NCBI RefSeq assembly: GCF_008711155.1
Contig: NZ_VUYQ01000001.1
Coordinates: 434,001-498,000 of the forward strand
From: Dechloromonas sp. CZR5
GTDB taxonomy: Bacteria; Pseudomonadota; Gammaproteobacteria; Burkholderiales; Rhodocyclaceae
Reading direction: 5' to 3'
Length of the DNA: 64,000 nt
The position numbers and the translations under genes are program-made. Shown in pieces: positions 1 to 10,379 of this stretch; the stretch's first letter is position 1, and the number at the start of each line of letters is the position of its first letter. The notes below the pieces were generated by a model. That model saw nothing but the letters and a program-made list of their open reading frames with translations, searched no databases and was not told where the DNA came from.

Positions 1-1
1 T

Positions 2-163
2 CGCGCCTTCGCCGAGTGGCTGACACGCGAAGTCGGGGTGGCGGTGATTCCGGTATCGGCGTTCTATGCCGATGGGCGCGACGACAAGGTGGTCCGCTTC
101 TGTTTCGCCAAGCGCGACGACACGCTGGTGGCCGCTGCAGAGCGGCTTTGTAAAGCTTTGTAG
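2..163 (+). CDS. Methionine aminotransferase-like PLP enzyme, C-terminal fragment
   Basis: This is the last 53 codons of a gene that begins outside the window. The tail contains GVAVIPVSAFYADG followed by VRFCFAKRDDTL and AAAERL. It closely resembles the C-terminus of the YbdL class I aminotransferases, which transaminate methionine and aromatic or kynurenine-type substrates using pyridoxal phosphate. The PLP lysine lies outside the window, so substrate and activity cannot be judged. The family call rests on the tail alone. Confidence 0.7.
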   Translation, partial: RAFAEWLTREVGVAVIPVSAFYADGRDDKVVRFCFAKRDDTLVAAAERLCKAL

Positions 164-188
164 GGAAAGCTGAAATTATGAAAAACGC

Positions 189-218
189 TTGACCGGATTT
201 TGCCCGGAAGAGAATAAT
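189..218 (+). promoter_or_regulatory. Candidate sigma-70 promoter of mscL
   Basis: TTGACC (189-194) and AATAAT (213-218) are separated by 18 bp, 49 bp before the mscL start. The -35 matches the consensus at five of six positions. The element follows the stop codon of the aminotransferase, so mscL probably has its own promoter. Confidence 0.5.
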
Positions 219-266
219 CGCCGCATCCTCAACCCTCTATAACCCCATATCAACGGAGAAAATACC

Positions 267-692
267 ATGGGAATGATTCAGGAATTCAAGGAGTTCGCGG
301 TCAAGGGCAATGCGATGGATCTCGCGGTTGGCGTGATCATCGGCGGTGCCTTCGGCAAGATCGTCGACTCCATCGTCGGTGACCTGATCATGCCGATCAT
401 CAGCCGTGTCGTCGGCAAGCTGGATTTTTCCAATCTTTTCATCATCCTTGGCGACAACCCGAACAATCTGGCCACGCTGGCCGATCTCAAGAAAGCGGGT
501 ATTGCCGTTTTCGCCTACGGTTCCTTCCTGACCATCCTGGTCAACTTCGTTATCCTGGCCTTCATCATCTTCATGATGGTCAAACAGATGAACCGCTTGC
601 GCAAGGCCGAGCCCGTGCCGGAGCCGGCTGCCCCGGTCACGCCGGAAGACATCGTCCTGCTGCGCGAAATCCGCGATTCGCTGAAGAAGTAA
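267..692 (+). CDS. mscL: Large-conductance mechanosensitive channel MscL
   Basis: Inner-membrane channel that opens under membrane tension to release solutes during hypo-osmotic shock. The 141-residue product has the usual family length. It has the family N-terminus with [17 protein letters not shown], a first membrane helix at about residues 15-45, a periplasmic loop, a second helix at about 78-103 and a charged cytoplasmic C-terminal helix. The ATG is preceded by GGAGAA at 255-260. A bidirectional terminator follows and separates it from convergent glnE, so it is probably monocistronic. Confidence 0.97.
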   Translation: MGMIQEFKEFAVKGNAMDLAVGVIIGGAFGKIVDSIVGDLIMPIISRVVGKLDFSNLFIILGDNPNNLATLADLKKAGIAVFAYGSFLTILVNFVILAFIIFMMVKQMNRLRKAEPVPEPAAPVTPEDIVLLREIRDSLKK

Positions 693-707
693 GCGTCGCC
701 CGCTCAG

Positions 708-736
708 AAAAAAAGCCGCCCTCGGGCGGCTTTTTT
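708..736. terminator. Bidirectional intrinsic terminator between mscL and glnE
   Basis: A GCCGCC/GGCGGC stem with a short CTC(G) loop is flanked by an A-run on the left and a T-run on the right. It can therefore stop transcription from mscL and from convergent glnE. Confidence 0.85.
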
Positions 737-753
737 CATGAGTACCGCCCGGT

Positions 754-3450
754 TCAGCCGAAAACGGTATGCCACAGCCCGGTCACCGCCGCGATGTGGT
801 GTTCCACTTCCTCCCGGGGAATCGGGGCTTTCGGGTTGGCCGAGAGGCGCTTGGCGTGCTGCAGGCGGCGGAATTCGCGGTAGGCGTTGCCGGCCGCCTT
901 GGCCTGGCCCGGTTCGATCAGGCCCAGTTCGCCGGCTATGCGCAGGAGGGCGATATTGCCCAGATTGCCCGTCAATTCGGCGTGCTGGTGAGCGTGGCCG
1001 AGAATCAGGTACTGCACGATGAATTCAACGTCGATGATGCCGCCGGGGTCATGCTTGAGGCCGAATCCGGTCTCGCTTTTGGTGGCGTGGGCATCGATCA
1101 TCTTGCGGCGCATGGCGACGACCTCTTCCTTGAGCTTGGACAGGTCCCGCGGCTGGCGCAGGATTTCGACGCGGATCGCCTCGAAGCGCTGGCCGACCGC
1201 CGGGTCGCCGGCGCAGAAGCGGGCGCGGGTCAATGCCTGGTGTTCCCAGGTCCAGGCGTTCTTGAGCTGATAGTCGCGGAAGGCATCGACGGAGACCGCA
1301 AGCAGACCGGAGTCCCCGTTTGGACGCAGGCGGAGATCGGTTTCGAACAGGATGCCGGCCGGTGTCTGGCTCGACAGCCAGGTATTCAGGCGCTGGCTGA
1401 GCCGGGTGTAGTGCTCGGCGGCTTCCTGGTCGTCATCGTCGTAGAGATAGACCAGGTCGAGATCGGAGGCGTAGCCCAGCTCCTTGCCGCCCATCTTGCC
1501 GTAGCCGATGACGGCGAATTGCGGCGTGTCGCGGTGGCGTTTCCTGATGGTGCTCCACACCAGCGGCAGGGTCTCCTGGACCAGCGTGTCGGCCAGTTCG
1601 GTCAGGTGGTCGGACAGGCGCTCGATCGTCTGCAGGCCGGCCAGGTCCTGGGCCAGCAGCCGGAAAACCTGGCCATGGTGCATTTCGCGCAGGATGTCCA
1701 TCTCGCGTTCGGTATCGCCGGCGTGCTGGGCCAGGTTGGCGCGCAGGCTTGTACGGAAGCCGCTCCAGTCGGTGGCGATTTCGTACAGGCGCGGATCGAG
1801 TAGTTCGTCGAGCAGCAGCGGGTAGCGATTCAGGTAGTCGGCAGCCCAGTGCGAGGCGCACATCATGTCGGCCACCCGGCGCAGTGCCATCGGGTATTGC
1901 TGGAGCAGCGCCAGATAGGCGCCGCGCCGGGAGATTCCCTCAAGGAAGCTCAGGCCGCGCACCAGCGTGGTGTCGGGGTCCGGCGTCGCGCCGGCGGCTT
2001 CGAGGAGGCGCGGACCGACGGCGTCGAGGCGCGACCGGTTGGCCGAGGGGAGTTGCTGGTAGCGGCTGGCGTTGCGCAGGTCGGCGAGGCGCACGATGGC
2101 GTCGCGTGGCTGCCGGAATCCGAGGTTGCCGAGCGTCTCGACCGCGCTGTCGTCATCCAGCTGACCCTGCCACAGCCCGGTCAGCGGATGTTCCCCGGCC
2201 TCGGGGTCGGAGAACACGGCTTCAAAGTGCCGGCTGACGATGTCGCGATGCCTGCCCAGCACCTCGGCCATGGCCGCCCAGTCGGCAAAGCCCATGCTGC
2301 GGCCGATTTTTTCGCGTTCGGCGGGATCCGTCGGGAGCATGTGCGTCTGCTTGTCCTCGACGTACTGCAGGCGATGCTCGAGTCGGCGCAGAAAAACATA
2401 GGCGGTGTTCAGTTCGCACTCGGTGTCCTCCGAAATCAGCTTGCGTTCGGCGAGCAGCGAAAGGACTTGCAGGGTCGGGCGGATCTGCAGCGCCGGGTCG
2501 CGGCCGCCGCGAATCAGCTGGAAGACCTGGGCCATGAACTCGATTTCGCGAATGCCGCCGGGGCCGAGCTTGACGTGGTCAGCCATGTCCTTGCGGGCGA
2601 CTTCGCGGCGGATCTGGGCATGCAGGTCGCGCATGGCGTTGATCGCGCCGAAGTCCAGGTATTTGCGGAAGACGAAGGGGCGGGCGATCTTCTGCATGGC
2701 CACCACCCAGTCCGCCTGCAGGTTGTCGCCGGCGTTCATGGTGCGGGCCTTGATCCAGGCGTAGCGTTCCCATTCGCGGCCCTGCGTGATGAAGTAGTTT
2801 TCCAGCGCGTCGATGGAGCAGACCAGCGGGCCGGAGTCGCCGTTCGGGCGCAGCCGCATGTCGACGCGGAAGACCTGGCCGTCGGCCGTGATGTCGCCGA
2901 GGGCCTGGATGACCTTCTTGCCCAGACGGTTGAAGAAGTCGAAGTTCTCGATGCACTTCCGGGCGCCGGCCGTATCGCCTTCTTCCGGGTAGATGAAGAT
3001 GTAATCGACATCGGACGACACGTTCAGCTCGCGGCCGCCGAGCTTGCCCATGCCGATGACCATCAGGCGCAGCGGCCGGCCCTGGCTGTCGAGCGGTTCG
3101 CCGTAGGTTTCCACCAGCTGCCGGTGATAGTGGTCGAGGGCGAAATTGGTGGTGACGTCGGCGAGCAGGGTCATGCATTCGACGATTTCCTCGAGCGGCG
3201 CCAGTCCGCACAGGTCGCGCAGCACGAGGTGGGCCATGGTCCGGTGGCGCAGGCGGCGCAGGGTCGAGCGCACCGCCTCGTCGTCGGTCAGGGGCTGGCG
3301 CAACGGCACCATGAGCAGCGCTTCGTCCAGCGGCCGCTCCCAGGTGGCGGCCAGTTCGGGAATCAGCTCGGGTCGGGCGTTGAGCAGGGTGGTGAGGTAG
3401 CGGCTGTGATCGAGGGCCGGCTGCCAGCGGGGATCGAGCGTGATGTCCAT
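754..3450 (-). CDS. glnE: Bifunctional glutamine synthetase adenylyltransferase / adenylyl-removing enzyme GlnE
   Basis: Controls glutamine synthetase by adding AMP to, or removing it from, a tyrosine in response to PII and glutamine. The product has about 898 residues, as in the family. Two nucleotidyltransferase modules are visible. The N-terminal module has GMGKLGGRELN followed by SSDVDYIFIYP, and the C-terminal one has GYGKMGGKELG followed by ASDLDLVYLYD, with the D-x-D metal motifs intact. I chose the ATG at 3450 (MDITLDPRWQ) because the 29 residues upstream look like promoter-region sequence. It is divergent from yhdP. In a window rich in nitrate assimilation it is a second nitrogen-control gene, although about 17 kb away. 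Confidence 0.95.
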   Translation of the reverse strand: MDITLDPRWQPALDHSRYLTTLLNARPELIPELAATWERPLDEALLMVPLRQPLTDDEAVRSTLRRLRHRTMAHLVLRDLCGLAPLEEIVECMTLLADVTTNFALDHYHRQLVETYGEPLDSQGRPLRLMVIGMGKLGGRELNVSSDVDYIFIYPEEGDTAGARKCIENFDFFNRLGKKVIQALGDITADGQVFRVDMRLRPNGDSGPLVCSIDALENYFITQGREWERYAWIKARTMNAGDNLQADWVVAMQKIARPFVFRKYLDFGAINAMRDLHAQIRREVARKDMADHVKLGPGGIREIEFMAQVFQLIRGGRDPALQIRPTLQVLSLLAERKLISEDTECELNTAYVFLRRLEHRLQYVEDKQTHMLPTDPAEREKIGRSMGFADWAAMAEVLGRHRDIVSRHFEAVFSDPEAGEHPLTGLWQGQLDDDSAVETLGNLGFRQPRDAIVRLADLRNASRYQQLPSANRSRLDAVGPRLLEAAGATPDPDTTLVRGLSFLEGISRRGAYLALLQQYPMALRRVADMMCASHWAADYLNRYPLLLDELLDPRLYEIATDWSGFRTSLRANLAQHAGDTEREMDILREMHHGQVFRLLAQDLAGLQTIERLSDHLTELADTLVQETLPLVWSTIRKRHRDTPQFAVIGYGKMGGKELGYASDLDLVYLYDDDDQEAAEHYTRLSQRLNTWLSSQTPAGILFETDLRLRPNGDSGLLAVSVDAFRDYQLKNAWTWEHQALTRARFCAGDPAVGQRFEAIRVEILRQPRDLSKLKEEVVAMRRKMIDAHATKSETGFGLKHDPGGIIDVEFIVQYLILGHAHQHAELTGNLGNIALLRIAGELGLIEPGQAKAAGNAYREFRRLQHAKRLSANPKAPIPREEVEHHIAAVTGLWHTVFG

Positions 3451-3550
3451 GATGTTGGGGCGGCCAATTGGCCGAAAAGGTAGAATGTCATCTTTTGCGA
3501 TTTCCTGATTGTAGTGACCTATTACCCCCAATGGCAAAGCGGTTTGGCCG

Positions 3551-6500
3551 GTGAGTGAGCCGTCAGGCCCGAATGCCGGCGTGATTTCTCCGGACGTGCG
3601 TGCGGCGGCTTATCACCGCTTGCACTGGCTGTGGCCGATTCTGGCCAGGCCGGCTGTCGCACGCGGATTGCGTTGGGGCGGCTGGCTCGTTTTTGCGGCG
3701 TGGCTGGCGTTCACCGTACTGGTGCTGGCCTTGCGCTTCGTCGTGCTGCCCAAGGTGGCGGATTACCGCGACGATATCGAACGTGCCGCCAGCAAGGCGG
3801 TTGGGCAGGCCGTCAGCATCGGCCGTATCGAGGCGCGCTGGCAGGGCCTGAATCCGGACCTCGTGCTCGATGACGTGGTGGTGGCCGATCGGCAGGGCAT
3901 GCCGGCTTTTTCACTGGCGCGCGTCGAGGGCGTGATGTCGTGGCAGACCTTGTTGCGTCTGCGTCCGACCTTGTCGCTCCTGGCTTTCGACGGGCCGGTC
4001 CTGCATGTTCGCCGGGAGACGACGGGAAAACTGACCATCGCCGGCATGGATACCGAGGGCGAGAGCGATCCGGCGTTTGCCGAATGGGTTCTGGACCAGA
4101 AACGCATCCGCATTCGTGACGCCACCATCGTCTGGGAAGATCGCTTGCGCAAGGCGCCGCCGCTGGTGCTCGAGGATCTGCAGTTTGCGCTGGACAATAG
4201 CGGCCGCCGGCACCGTTTCGGTCTTTCGGCGGCGCCGCCATCCCATCTGGCGGCGCGGGTCGATATCCGCGGTGAGGTTCGGGGCGATCTGGGCGATGCG
4301 CTGGAGAAGCTGACCGGCAAGCTCTTCGTCGAACTGGATTATGCCGACCTGGCGGGATGGCGGGCCTGGGTCGATTATCCCGTCCTGCTGCCCCAGGGGC
4401 GCGGGGCATTGCGGGTGTGGGGCGATCTCGGCGACGGGGCCGGCAAGGTGACGGCCGACGTCGCGCTCGAGGAATTGCGCATCCGGCTGGGGCGCAAGTT
4501 GCCAGAATTCGATCTGGCCAGCATGCGCGGCCGTCTGGAGGGACGATACGAGGCCAGCGAATGGGCCCTGGCCGGACACAAGGTCGAATTGCTGACGCAG
4601 GACGGCATACGCGTCGCGCCCACCGATTTCAAGCTGGAATGGCGTCAGAATCCGCAGACGATGGTTGTCAATGGCAACGCCAGCGCCAGTTTTCTCGATC
4701 TCGGCATACTGGCCCGGTTGGCCTCGTACATGCCGCTCGATGCCAAGAGCCGCGAGCTGCTCGAACGTCACAAGCCGCAAGGACGGGTTGCCGAATTGCG
4801 GACGAGCTGGACGCTGGATGACGAAACGCTCCGGAAATACAGCCTGAAAACGACTTTCCGCGACGTGGGCCTGGAAGCCGGCGGCTATTTCCCCGGTGCC
4901 GCGGGCGTGTCCGGCAGCGTCGAGCTGACCGAGAAAGGGGGCGAACTGTTGCTCGATTCGGGCAAGTCCAGCCTATCGCTACCGGCCATCTTCCCGGTCC
5001 CCGACATTGCGCTTACCCAGTTGAAGGCCAAGGCGAGCTGGAAGAATACGGCAGAGGCCATCGACATCCGTCTCGACAAGCTGGAGTTTGCCGGGCCCGA
5101 TGCTGCCGGTTCGGCGCAGGGCGTCTATCGTTATACCGGCGAGGGCCCGGGCGAGATCGATCTGACGGCGAAGGTGGACCGGGCGGAGGCCACCGCCGTC
5201 TGGCGCTACATGCCGCACGTGGTCAATGCGGATGCGCGTGCCTGGATTCGGCACGGCATCGTCGCCGGTCGCGGCTACGACGGCAAGCTGGTGCTCAAGG
5301 GCAATCTGCAGGACTTTCCCTTCCGTGACGGCAAGGGCGGAAAATTTCTGGTCACCGCCAAAGCCGCCGACGCCAAGGTGGATTACGTGCCGGGCTGGCC
5401 GGCCATCGAAGGTATCGAGGCGGACATGAGCTTCGATGTCGGGATGAAGATCGCCGCCAGCAAGGGACGCATTCTGGGGGCTCACCTGTCCGGCGTCGAT
5501 GTGCGGATTCCGGATTTCGAATCGCACGAGGAAATGTTGCATGTACGCGGCCTAGCCCAGGGGCCGACGGCGGAATTCCTGCGCTTTATCGAGAAAAGCC
5601 CGCTGGCCGAAACGCTCGACCATTTCACCGACGGCATGAAGGCAGCCGGTAACGGCAGCCTGAATCTGGAACTCGATATTCCCCTGCGCCACGCGCAGGA
5701 TACAAAGATGCGCGGCGATTACCGCTTCCAGAACAATCAGTTGCAGCCGCTGGCCGGGCTGCCGCCGCTGACCCAGGTCAATGGCCGCCTGCAATTGACG
5801 GAAAGCAGCGCGACGGCGCAGGACATCAACGGTCGGGTATTCGGCGGCCCGCTCAAGGTGCAGGTCCGCAGCGTGGGCGACAAGGTGGGCATCCAGGCCA
5901 GTGGAGCGGCGCAGATCAAGGAGGTGAGCAATCACTTCGGGTGGCCGCTGATCAACCATCTGGTTGGCGGTGCCGGCTGGAAGGCCGATATCAATATCCG
6001 CAAGAAGAATGCCGAAGTGGTGGTTGAATCCGATCTGGTCGGTGTCAGTTCTCCCTTGCCGGAGCCCTTGAACAAGACGGCGTCGACACCGCTTCCGCTG
6101 CGCGTCGAGCAGACGCGTCCGGATGCCCAGCGCGAGCAGTACCGGATTACCCTGGGCAAGGTCGGGCAAGGCGTGATGATCCGCCGCGGGGAGGTCTGGG
6201 AACGCGGCGTCTTCGCCGTCGGCGATGCAGAGCCGCGCTTGCCGGACAAGGGGCTGGCCATCCGGGTGGCTACCTCCAGGCTCGATGCCGATACCTGGAA
6301 AAATTACCTGCCGGATAGCGCGAACGGTGTTTCCGCCGACCCCGGCGGACTGGCGCTCAGCGTGCTGTCGCTGAAGACGCCGTTGCTTCGCGTGTTCGAG
6401 CGGGACTTCAGCAATGTGGAGACAAACTTGCGGCCACGCGACGGAGGCTGGCAGATCGGGCTCAACACGCGGGAAGCAACGGGTGAGCTGTTCTGGAAAC

Positions 6501-7441
6501 AGGCAGGCGAGGGCTGGGTCGAAGGGCACTTCCGGCGTCTGGTGCTCAAGCCCTCGGCCGAGATAGGTGAGGGCGGGGCAACCTTGATCAATACCCTGCC
6601 CGGCATGAGCCTGATTGTGGACGATTTGCAGATCGGCGACCGGGCGTTGGGACGGCTGGACTTGAAAGCACGCAATGACAAGGGGGCCTGGAATCTGGAT
6701 GCCGTCAGCCTGCAGAACCCCGATGGCGCCTTGAAGGGCAAGGGTGTCTGGGTCAATGCCGGGCGCCACCAGACGCGCCTGGATTTCGAACTGACGGCGA
6801 AGGATGTCGGGCGCTTGCTCGACCGACTGGGCTATGCCGATGCGGTGCGTCGCGGCAGCGGTACGCTGAACGGCAACGTGCAATGGAATGGACCGTTGAC
6901 CGGAATTCATTACCCCAGCCTGGACGGGCAGCTGTCGGTCAATGTTGCGAAGGGGCAGTTCAACAAGTTGGAGCCGGGCGTCGGCAAGCTGCTCGGCCTG
7001 ATTTCGCTGCAATCCCTGCCGCGGCGGCTGACCCTCGATTTTCGCGACATCTTCAGCGACGGTCTCGCCTTCGACAGCATCGAAGGCAAGCTCGCCGTAC
7101 GCAAAGGCGTGATGCGGACGCTCGAACCCTTGCGCATCAACGGCCCCGCCGCCCAGATCGAAATGACCGGGGAAACCGATCTGAAGACGGAGAGGCAGGA
7201 CATGCAGGTTGTCGTTCGGCCGGAAGTGGGCGGGCTGGCGGCGGTCGGAACGGCAGCGCTGGTGAATCCGGTGATCGGGGCTGCCGCGCTGGTCGCCAAC
7301 ACCGTGTTGCAGAAACCGCTCAATCGCCTGTTCAGCTATCGTTATCATGTCACCGGAACCTGGGCAGACCCCAAGGTCGACAAGGCCGGCGAGTCGTCGC
7401 AGGAAGTCGGGCCGAAGGCAACAGAGGAGGACAAACAGTGA
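3551..7441 (+). CDS. yhdP: YhdP-type AsmA-like protein (outer-membrane phospholipid transport)
   Basis: A very large (1296-residue) protein with one N-terminal membrane helix at about residues 40-65, then a long beta-rich periplasmic part ending in an AsmA_2-like domain. Members of this family (YhdP, TamB, YdbH) are proposed to bridge the periplasm and carry phospholipids to the outer membrane. Length, the single N-terminal anchor and position between glnE and a nitrilase/tldD pair fit the YhdP lineage. The start is a GTG with a poor ribosome site. The stop overlaps the downstream GTG start, so it is translationally coupled to the nitrilase gene. Confidence 0.88.
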   Translation: MSEPSGPNAGVISPDVRAAAYHRLHWLWPILARPAVARGLRWGGWLVFAAWLAFTVLVLALRFVVLPKVADYRDDIERAASKAVGQAVSIGRIEARWQGLNPDLVLDDVVVADRQGMPAFSLARVEGVMSWQTLLRLRPTLSLLAFDGPVLHVRRETTGKLTIAGMDTEGESDPAFAEWVLDQKRIRIRDATIVWEDRLRKAPPLVLEDLQFALDNSGRRHRFGLSAAPPSHLAARVDIRGEVRGDLGDALEKLTGKLFVELDYADLAGWRAWVDYPVLLPQGRGALRVWGDLGDGAGKVTADVALEELRIRLGRKLPEFDLASMRGRLEGRYEASEWALAGHKVELLTQDGIRVAPTDFKLEWRQNPQTMVVNGNASASFLDLGILARLASYMPLDAKSRELLERHKPQGRVAELRTSWTLDDETLRKYSLKTTFRDVGLEAGGYFPGAAGVSGSVELTEKGGELLLDSGKSSLSLPAIFPVPDIALTQLKAKASWKNTAEAIDIRLDKLEFAGPDAAGSAQGVYRYTGEGPGEIDLTAKVDRAEATAVWRYMPHVVNADARAWIRHGIVAGRGYDGKLVLKGNLQDFPFRDGKGGKFLVTAKAADAKVDYVPGWPAIEGIEADMSFDVGMKIAASKGRILGAHLSGVDVRIPDFESHEEMLHVRGLAQGPTAEFLRFIEKSPLAETLDHFTDGMKAAGNGSLNLELDIPLRHAQDTKMRGDYRFQNNQLQPLAGLPPLTQVNGRLQLTESSATAQDINGRVFGGPLKVQVRSVGDKVGIQASGAAQIKEVSNHFGWPLINHLVGGAGWKADINIRKKNAEVVVESDLVGVSSPLPEPLNKTASTPLPLRVEQTRPDAQREQYRITLGKVGQGVMIRRGEVWERGVFAVGDAEPRLPDKGLAIRVATSRLDADTWKNYLPDSANGVSADPGGLALSVLSLKTPLLRVFERDFSNVETNLRPRDGGWQIGLNTREATGELFWKQAGEGWVEGHFRRLVLKPSAEIGEGGATLINTLPGMSLIVDDLQIGDRALGRLDLKARNDKGAWNLDAVSLQNPDGALKGKGVWVNAGRHQTRLDFELTAKDVGRLLDRLGYADAVRRGSGTLNGNVQWNGPLTGIHYPSLDGQLSVNVAKGQFNKLEPGVGKLLGLISLQSLPRRLTLDFRDIFSDGLAFDSIEGKLAVRKGVMRTLEPLRINGPAAQIEMTGETDLKTERQDMQVVVRPEVGGLAAVGTAALVNPVIGAAALVANTVLQKPLNRLFSYRYHVTGTWADPKVDKAGESSQEVGPKATEEDKQ

Positions 7442-8247
7442 GCAAGCAGAATTGCCGGATGGCCGCCTTGCAGATGGTTTCCGGACCGCGCGTCGCGGAA
7501 AACCTTGCGGTTGCGGGAAGGCTGGTCGAGGAGGCTGTGGCGCAAGGGGCGCAACTGCTCGTCCTGCCCGAGTATTTTCCGATCATCAGCGCAGCAGATG
7601 CGGACCGGGTTCGTGCCAGCGAAACCTTCGGACATGGCCCGATCCAGTCATGGCTGGTCGAAACGGCGCAACGCCACGGCATCTGGCTTGTCGCCGGTTC
7701 GATTCCGCTGGCTACCTCGTCCACGGACAAGATGCGCAATGCCAGCCTGGTCTATAACCCGGCCGGCGAATGCGTCCAGCGCTACGACAAGGTGCATCTG
7801 TTCGGTTTCAGGAAGGGGGAGGAGTGCTATGACGAAGCGAGTTTCATCGAGGCCGGCGACCGCGTCGCGGCGGTCGATACCCCTTTTGGCCGCATCGCGC
7901 TGTCGATCTGCTACGACCTGCGTTTTCCGGAGCTGTACCGCGCCTTGGCGCCGGTCGATCTGATCCTGGTCCCGGCGGCCTTTACCGAAACGACAGGCCG
8001 GGCGCACTGGGAAATCCTGCTGCGTGCCCGGGCCATCGAGAACCAATGCTATCTGCTTGCTGTCGGACAGGGCGGGACGCATGAAAGCGGCCGCATGACA
8101 CACGGTAACAGCATGATCGTCGACCCGTGGGGCGAAATCCTCGATCGCAAGCTCAAGGGCCCGGGCGTGGTCATCGCCGACCTGGATCACCAACGCATTG
8201 CCGACATCCGCGAGAGCCTGCCGGCGCTCGCTCACCGCAAACTGTAA
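7438..8247 (+). CDS. Carbon-nitrogen hydrolase (nitrilase superfamily, Nit/YbeM-like)
   Basis: A cytoplasmic amidase of 269 residues. The Glu-Lys-Cys triad of the nitrilase superfamily is visible as E45 (LVLPEYF), K118 (YDKVHLF) and C158 (SICYDLRFPELYR). The Nit1/Nit2/YbeM branch repairs deaminated glutathione or hydrolyses omega-amides, and this sequence looks closest to that branch. The GTG start overlaps the yhdP stop (GTGA) and has a GAGGAGG ribosome site at 7425-7431. The neighbours yhdP and tldD suggest one operon. The exact substrate cannot be read from the sequence. Confidence 0.9.
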   Translation: MSKQNCRMAALQMVSGPRVAENLAVAGRLVEEAVAQGAQLLVLPEYFPIISAADADRVRASETFGHGPIQSWLVETAQRHGIWLVAGSIPLATSSTDKMRNASLVYNPAGECVQRYDKVHLFGFRKGEECYDEASFIEAGDRVAAVDTPFGRIALSICYDLRFPELYRALAPVDLILVPAAFTETTGRAHWEILLRARAIENQCYLLAVGQGGTHESGRMTHGNSMIVDPWGEILDRKLKGPGVVIADLDHQRIADIRESLPALAHRKL

Positions 8248-8256
8248 GGAAGCTTC

Positions 8257-9702
8257 ATGACTCAACCGAGCGCCCTGGCGCAAGCCGAATCCCTGCTGCT
8301 CACCCCCTTCTCGCTGACCGAGGGCGATCTTTCGCGGACCTTCGGCCAGATATTGAAAAACCAGGTCGACTATGCCGACCTCTATTTCCAGTATTCCCGC
8401 TCCGAGGCGTGGAGCCTCGACGAGGGCATCGTCAAGTCGGGCAGCTTCAACATCGACCAGGGGGTTGGCGTACGCGCCATTTCCGGCGAGAAGACGGCCT
8501 TCGCCTATTCCGACGACATCAGAGCCCGGGCACTGGGCGATGCCGCCAATGCCGTGCGCGCCATCGCGACGGCCGGGCAGTCGGGCAGCCTGCCCGCCTT
8601 GCAGGCGATCAAGGCGAGCCGCTCGCTGTACGTGCCCAACGACCCCATTGCCTCGCTGCCGGCCGAAGCCAAGGTCAAGCTGCTCGAACGTCTGGAAGGT
8701 TATGCCCGGGCCATCGATCCGCGCGTCGTTCAGGTGATGGCCTCGCTGGCCGGCGAATACGAGGTGATCCTGGTTGCCGGCTCCGACGGTCGGCTGGCTG
8801 CCGATATCCGCCCGCTGGTGCGCTGCTCCGTGTCGGTCATCGTTGAGGAAAACGGCAAGCGGGAACAGGGTGGTGCCGGCGGCGGCGGCCGTTTCGATTT
8901 CGGCTATTTCGACGATGAAATCCTGCAGCGCTACGCCAGGGAGGCCGTGCATCAGGCCGTGGTCAACCTGCATGCCGAACCGGCACCGGCCGGTCAGATG
9001 ACGGTCGTCCTCGGCTCCGGCTGGCCCGGCATCCTGCTCCACGAAGCGGTCGGCCACGGTCTGGAGGGCGACTTCAACCGCAAGGGCAGTTCGGCCTTCA
9101 GCGGCCGCATCGGCCAGCGCGTGGCGGCCAAGGGCGTTACCGTGATCGACGACGGCACGATCAGCGACCGGCGTGGTTCGCTGAATTTCGACGACGAAGG
9201 CAACCCGACCCAGCGCAATGTGCTGATCGAGGACGGCATTCTCAAGGGCTACATGCAGGACAGCCTGAACGCCCGCCTGATGGGTGTTGCCCCGACCGGC
9301 AACGGTCGTCGCGAATCCTTCGCCCATCTGCCGCTGCCGCGCATGACCAACACCATGATGCTGGCCGGGCAGCACGACCCGCAGGAAATCATCGCCTCGG
9401 TCAAGAAGGGTATCTATGCCGCCAACTTCGGTGGCGGTCAGGTCGATATCACCAGCGGCAAGTTCGTTTTCTCGATGAGCGAGGCCTATTTGATTGAAGA
9501 CGGCAAGGTGACCCGACCGATCAAGGGGGCCACCCTGATCGGCAACGGTCCGGATGCGCTGACCCGTGTGTCGATGATCGGCAACGACCTGCAACTCGAT
9601 CCGGGCGTCGGTACCTGCGGCAAGGATGGGCAGAGCGTTCCGGTCGGTGTCGGGCAACCAACCCTGCGGATCGATGGACTGACGGTGGGGGGTACTGCAT
9701 AA
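8257..9702 (+). CDS. tldD: Metalloprotease TldD
   Basis: Subunit of the TldD/TldE zinc protease, which degrades unfolded peptides and helps mature microcin B17 and process CcdA in E. coli. The 481-residue length is typical. The family metal motif H-E-x-x-x-H is at residues 262-267 within [14 protein letters not shown]. The glycine-rich segment [14 protein letters not shown] near residue 210 is also typical. It starts 9 bp after the nitrilase stop, so it is co-transcribed. The tldE/pmbA partner is not in the window. Confidence 0.96.
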   Translation: MTQPSALAQAESLLLTPFSLTEGDLSRTFGQILKNQVDYADLYFQYSRSEAWSLDEGIVKSGSFNIDQGVGVRAISGEKTAFAYSDDIRARALGDAANAVRAIATAGQSGSLPALQAIKASRSLYVPNDPIASLPAEAKVKLLERLEGYARAIDPRVVQVMASLAGEYEVILVAGSDGRLAADIRPLVRCSVSVIVEENGKREQGGAGGGGRFDFGYFDDEILQRYAREAVHQAVVNLHAEPAPAGQMTVVLGSGWPGILLHEAVGHGLEGDFNRKGSSAFSGRIGQRVAAKGVTVIDDGTISDRRGSLNFDDEGNPTQRNVLIEDGILKGYMQDSLNARLMGVAPTGNGRRESFAHLPLPRMTNTMMLAGQHDPQEIIASVKKGIYAANFGGGQVDITSGKFVFSMSEAYLIEDGKVTRPIKGATLIGNGPDALTRVSMIGNDLQLDPGVGTCGKDGQSVPVGVGQPTLRIDGLTVGGTA

Positions 9703-9730
9703 TATCCACTTGCAATGTAAGGGAATTGTT

Positions 9731-10351
9731 ATGCGCTCGTTACTCGCGGCTGCGGGGCTTGTTTTTGCCAGTTTTTCCGTGTTGGCTCAACCGGGAACGC
9801 TGGAACGTCTGAAAACGCTACAGGCTGATCCGGTTGCACTGAAGGCCGCTGTCGAGGCCGGCAGGAAAGCATCTTTCTTCTGTGCCAACTGCCACGGGGA
9901 AACCGGCATCAGCAAGATGCCGGAAGTTCCCAATCTGGCCGGGCAAAATCCTTCCTATCTACTTGAGCAGATACGGAAGTTCGGTAGCGGCGAGCGCAAG
10001 GATCAGTTCATGGAAGGGCTGATCAAGGTGCTGAAGGATGAAGAGCGGGTACAGATAGCGCTGTTCTTCGCCAGTCAGGGGGCGGCCCGTTCCAAGGCCG
10101 ATGCCGGACAAGTGGCGCGTGGCAAGGAATTGTTCGCCAAACTGTGTACCCGTTGTCACGGCGACGGTGCGCATGGCAACGACCAGTACCCGCGTCTGGC
10201 CGGCCAGAATCTTGTTTATCTGCAGACCTCGATCACCCGTTACCGCGACGGTACGGGCGTTCGCAACAATCAGCTGATGTCGATTGCGACGGCAACCCTG
10301 AAGAACGATGACATTGTTGCAATCGGGAACTATCTTACCCAATTGCCTTAA
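9731..10351 (+). CDS. Dihaem cytochrome c (c4/c553 type)
   Basis: A secreted electron carrier of 206 residues. A signal peptide (MRSLLAAAGLVFASFSVLAQ) is followed by two cytochrome c domains with C51-x-x-C54-H55 and C139-x-x-C142-H143. The CANCHGETG and LAGQNPSYL / LAGQNLVYL segments repeat in both halves, typical of cytochromes c4, which feed terminal oxidases or denitrification enzymes. I chose the ATG at 9731 because it starts the signal peptide and follows AAGGGA; an in-frame ATG at 9710 would add seven residues. No operon partner is evident. Confidence 0.9.
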   Translation: MRSLLAAAGLVFASFSVLAQPGTLERLKTLQADPVALKAAVEAGRKASFFCANCHGETGISKMPEVPNLAGQNPSYLLEQIRKFGSGERKDQFMEGLIKVLKDEERVQIALFFASQGAARSKADAGQVARGKELFAKLCTRCHGDGAHGNDQYPRLAGQNLVYLQTSITRYRDGTGVRNNQLMSIATATLKNDDIVAIGNYLTQLP

Positions 10352-10379
10352 GCTAAATTGTCATGCGTATGTTACGGCG

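Noticed and set aside
1849..3483. Long open frame (544 codons) opposite glnE
   Set aside because: It is antisense to an unmistakable GlnE, has no recognisable domain, and is explained by GC-rich third codon positions on the other strand. Similar long frames opposite yhdP (5552-7348), nasA (20548-22971) and nirB (25519-26610) were dropped for the same reason.
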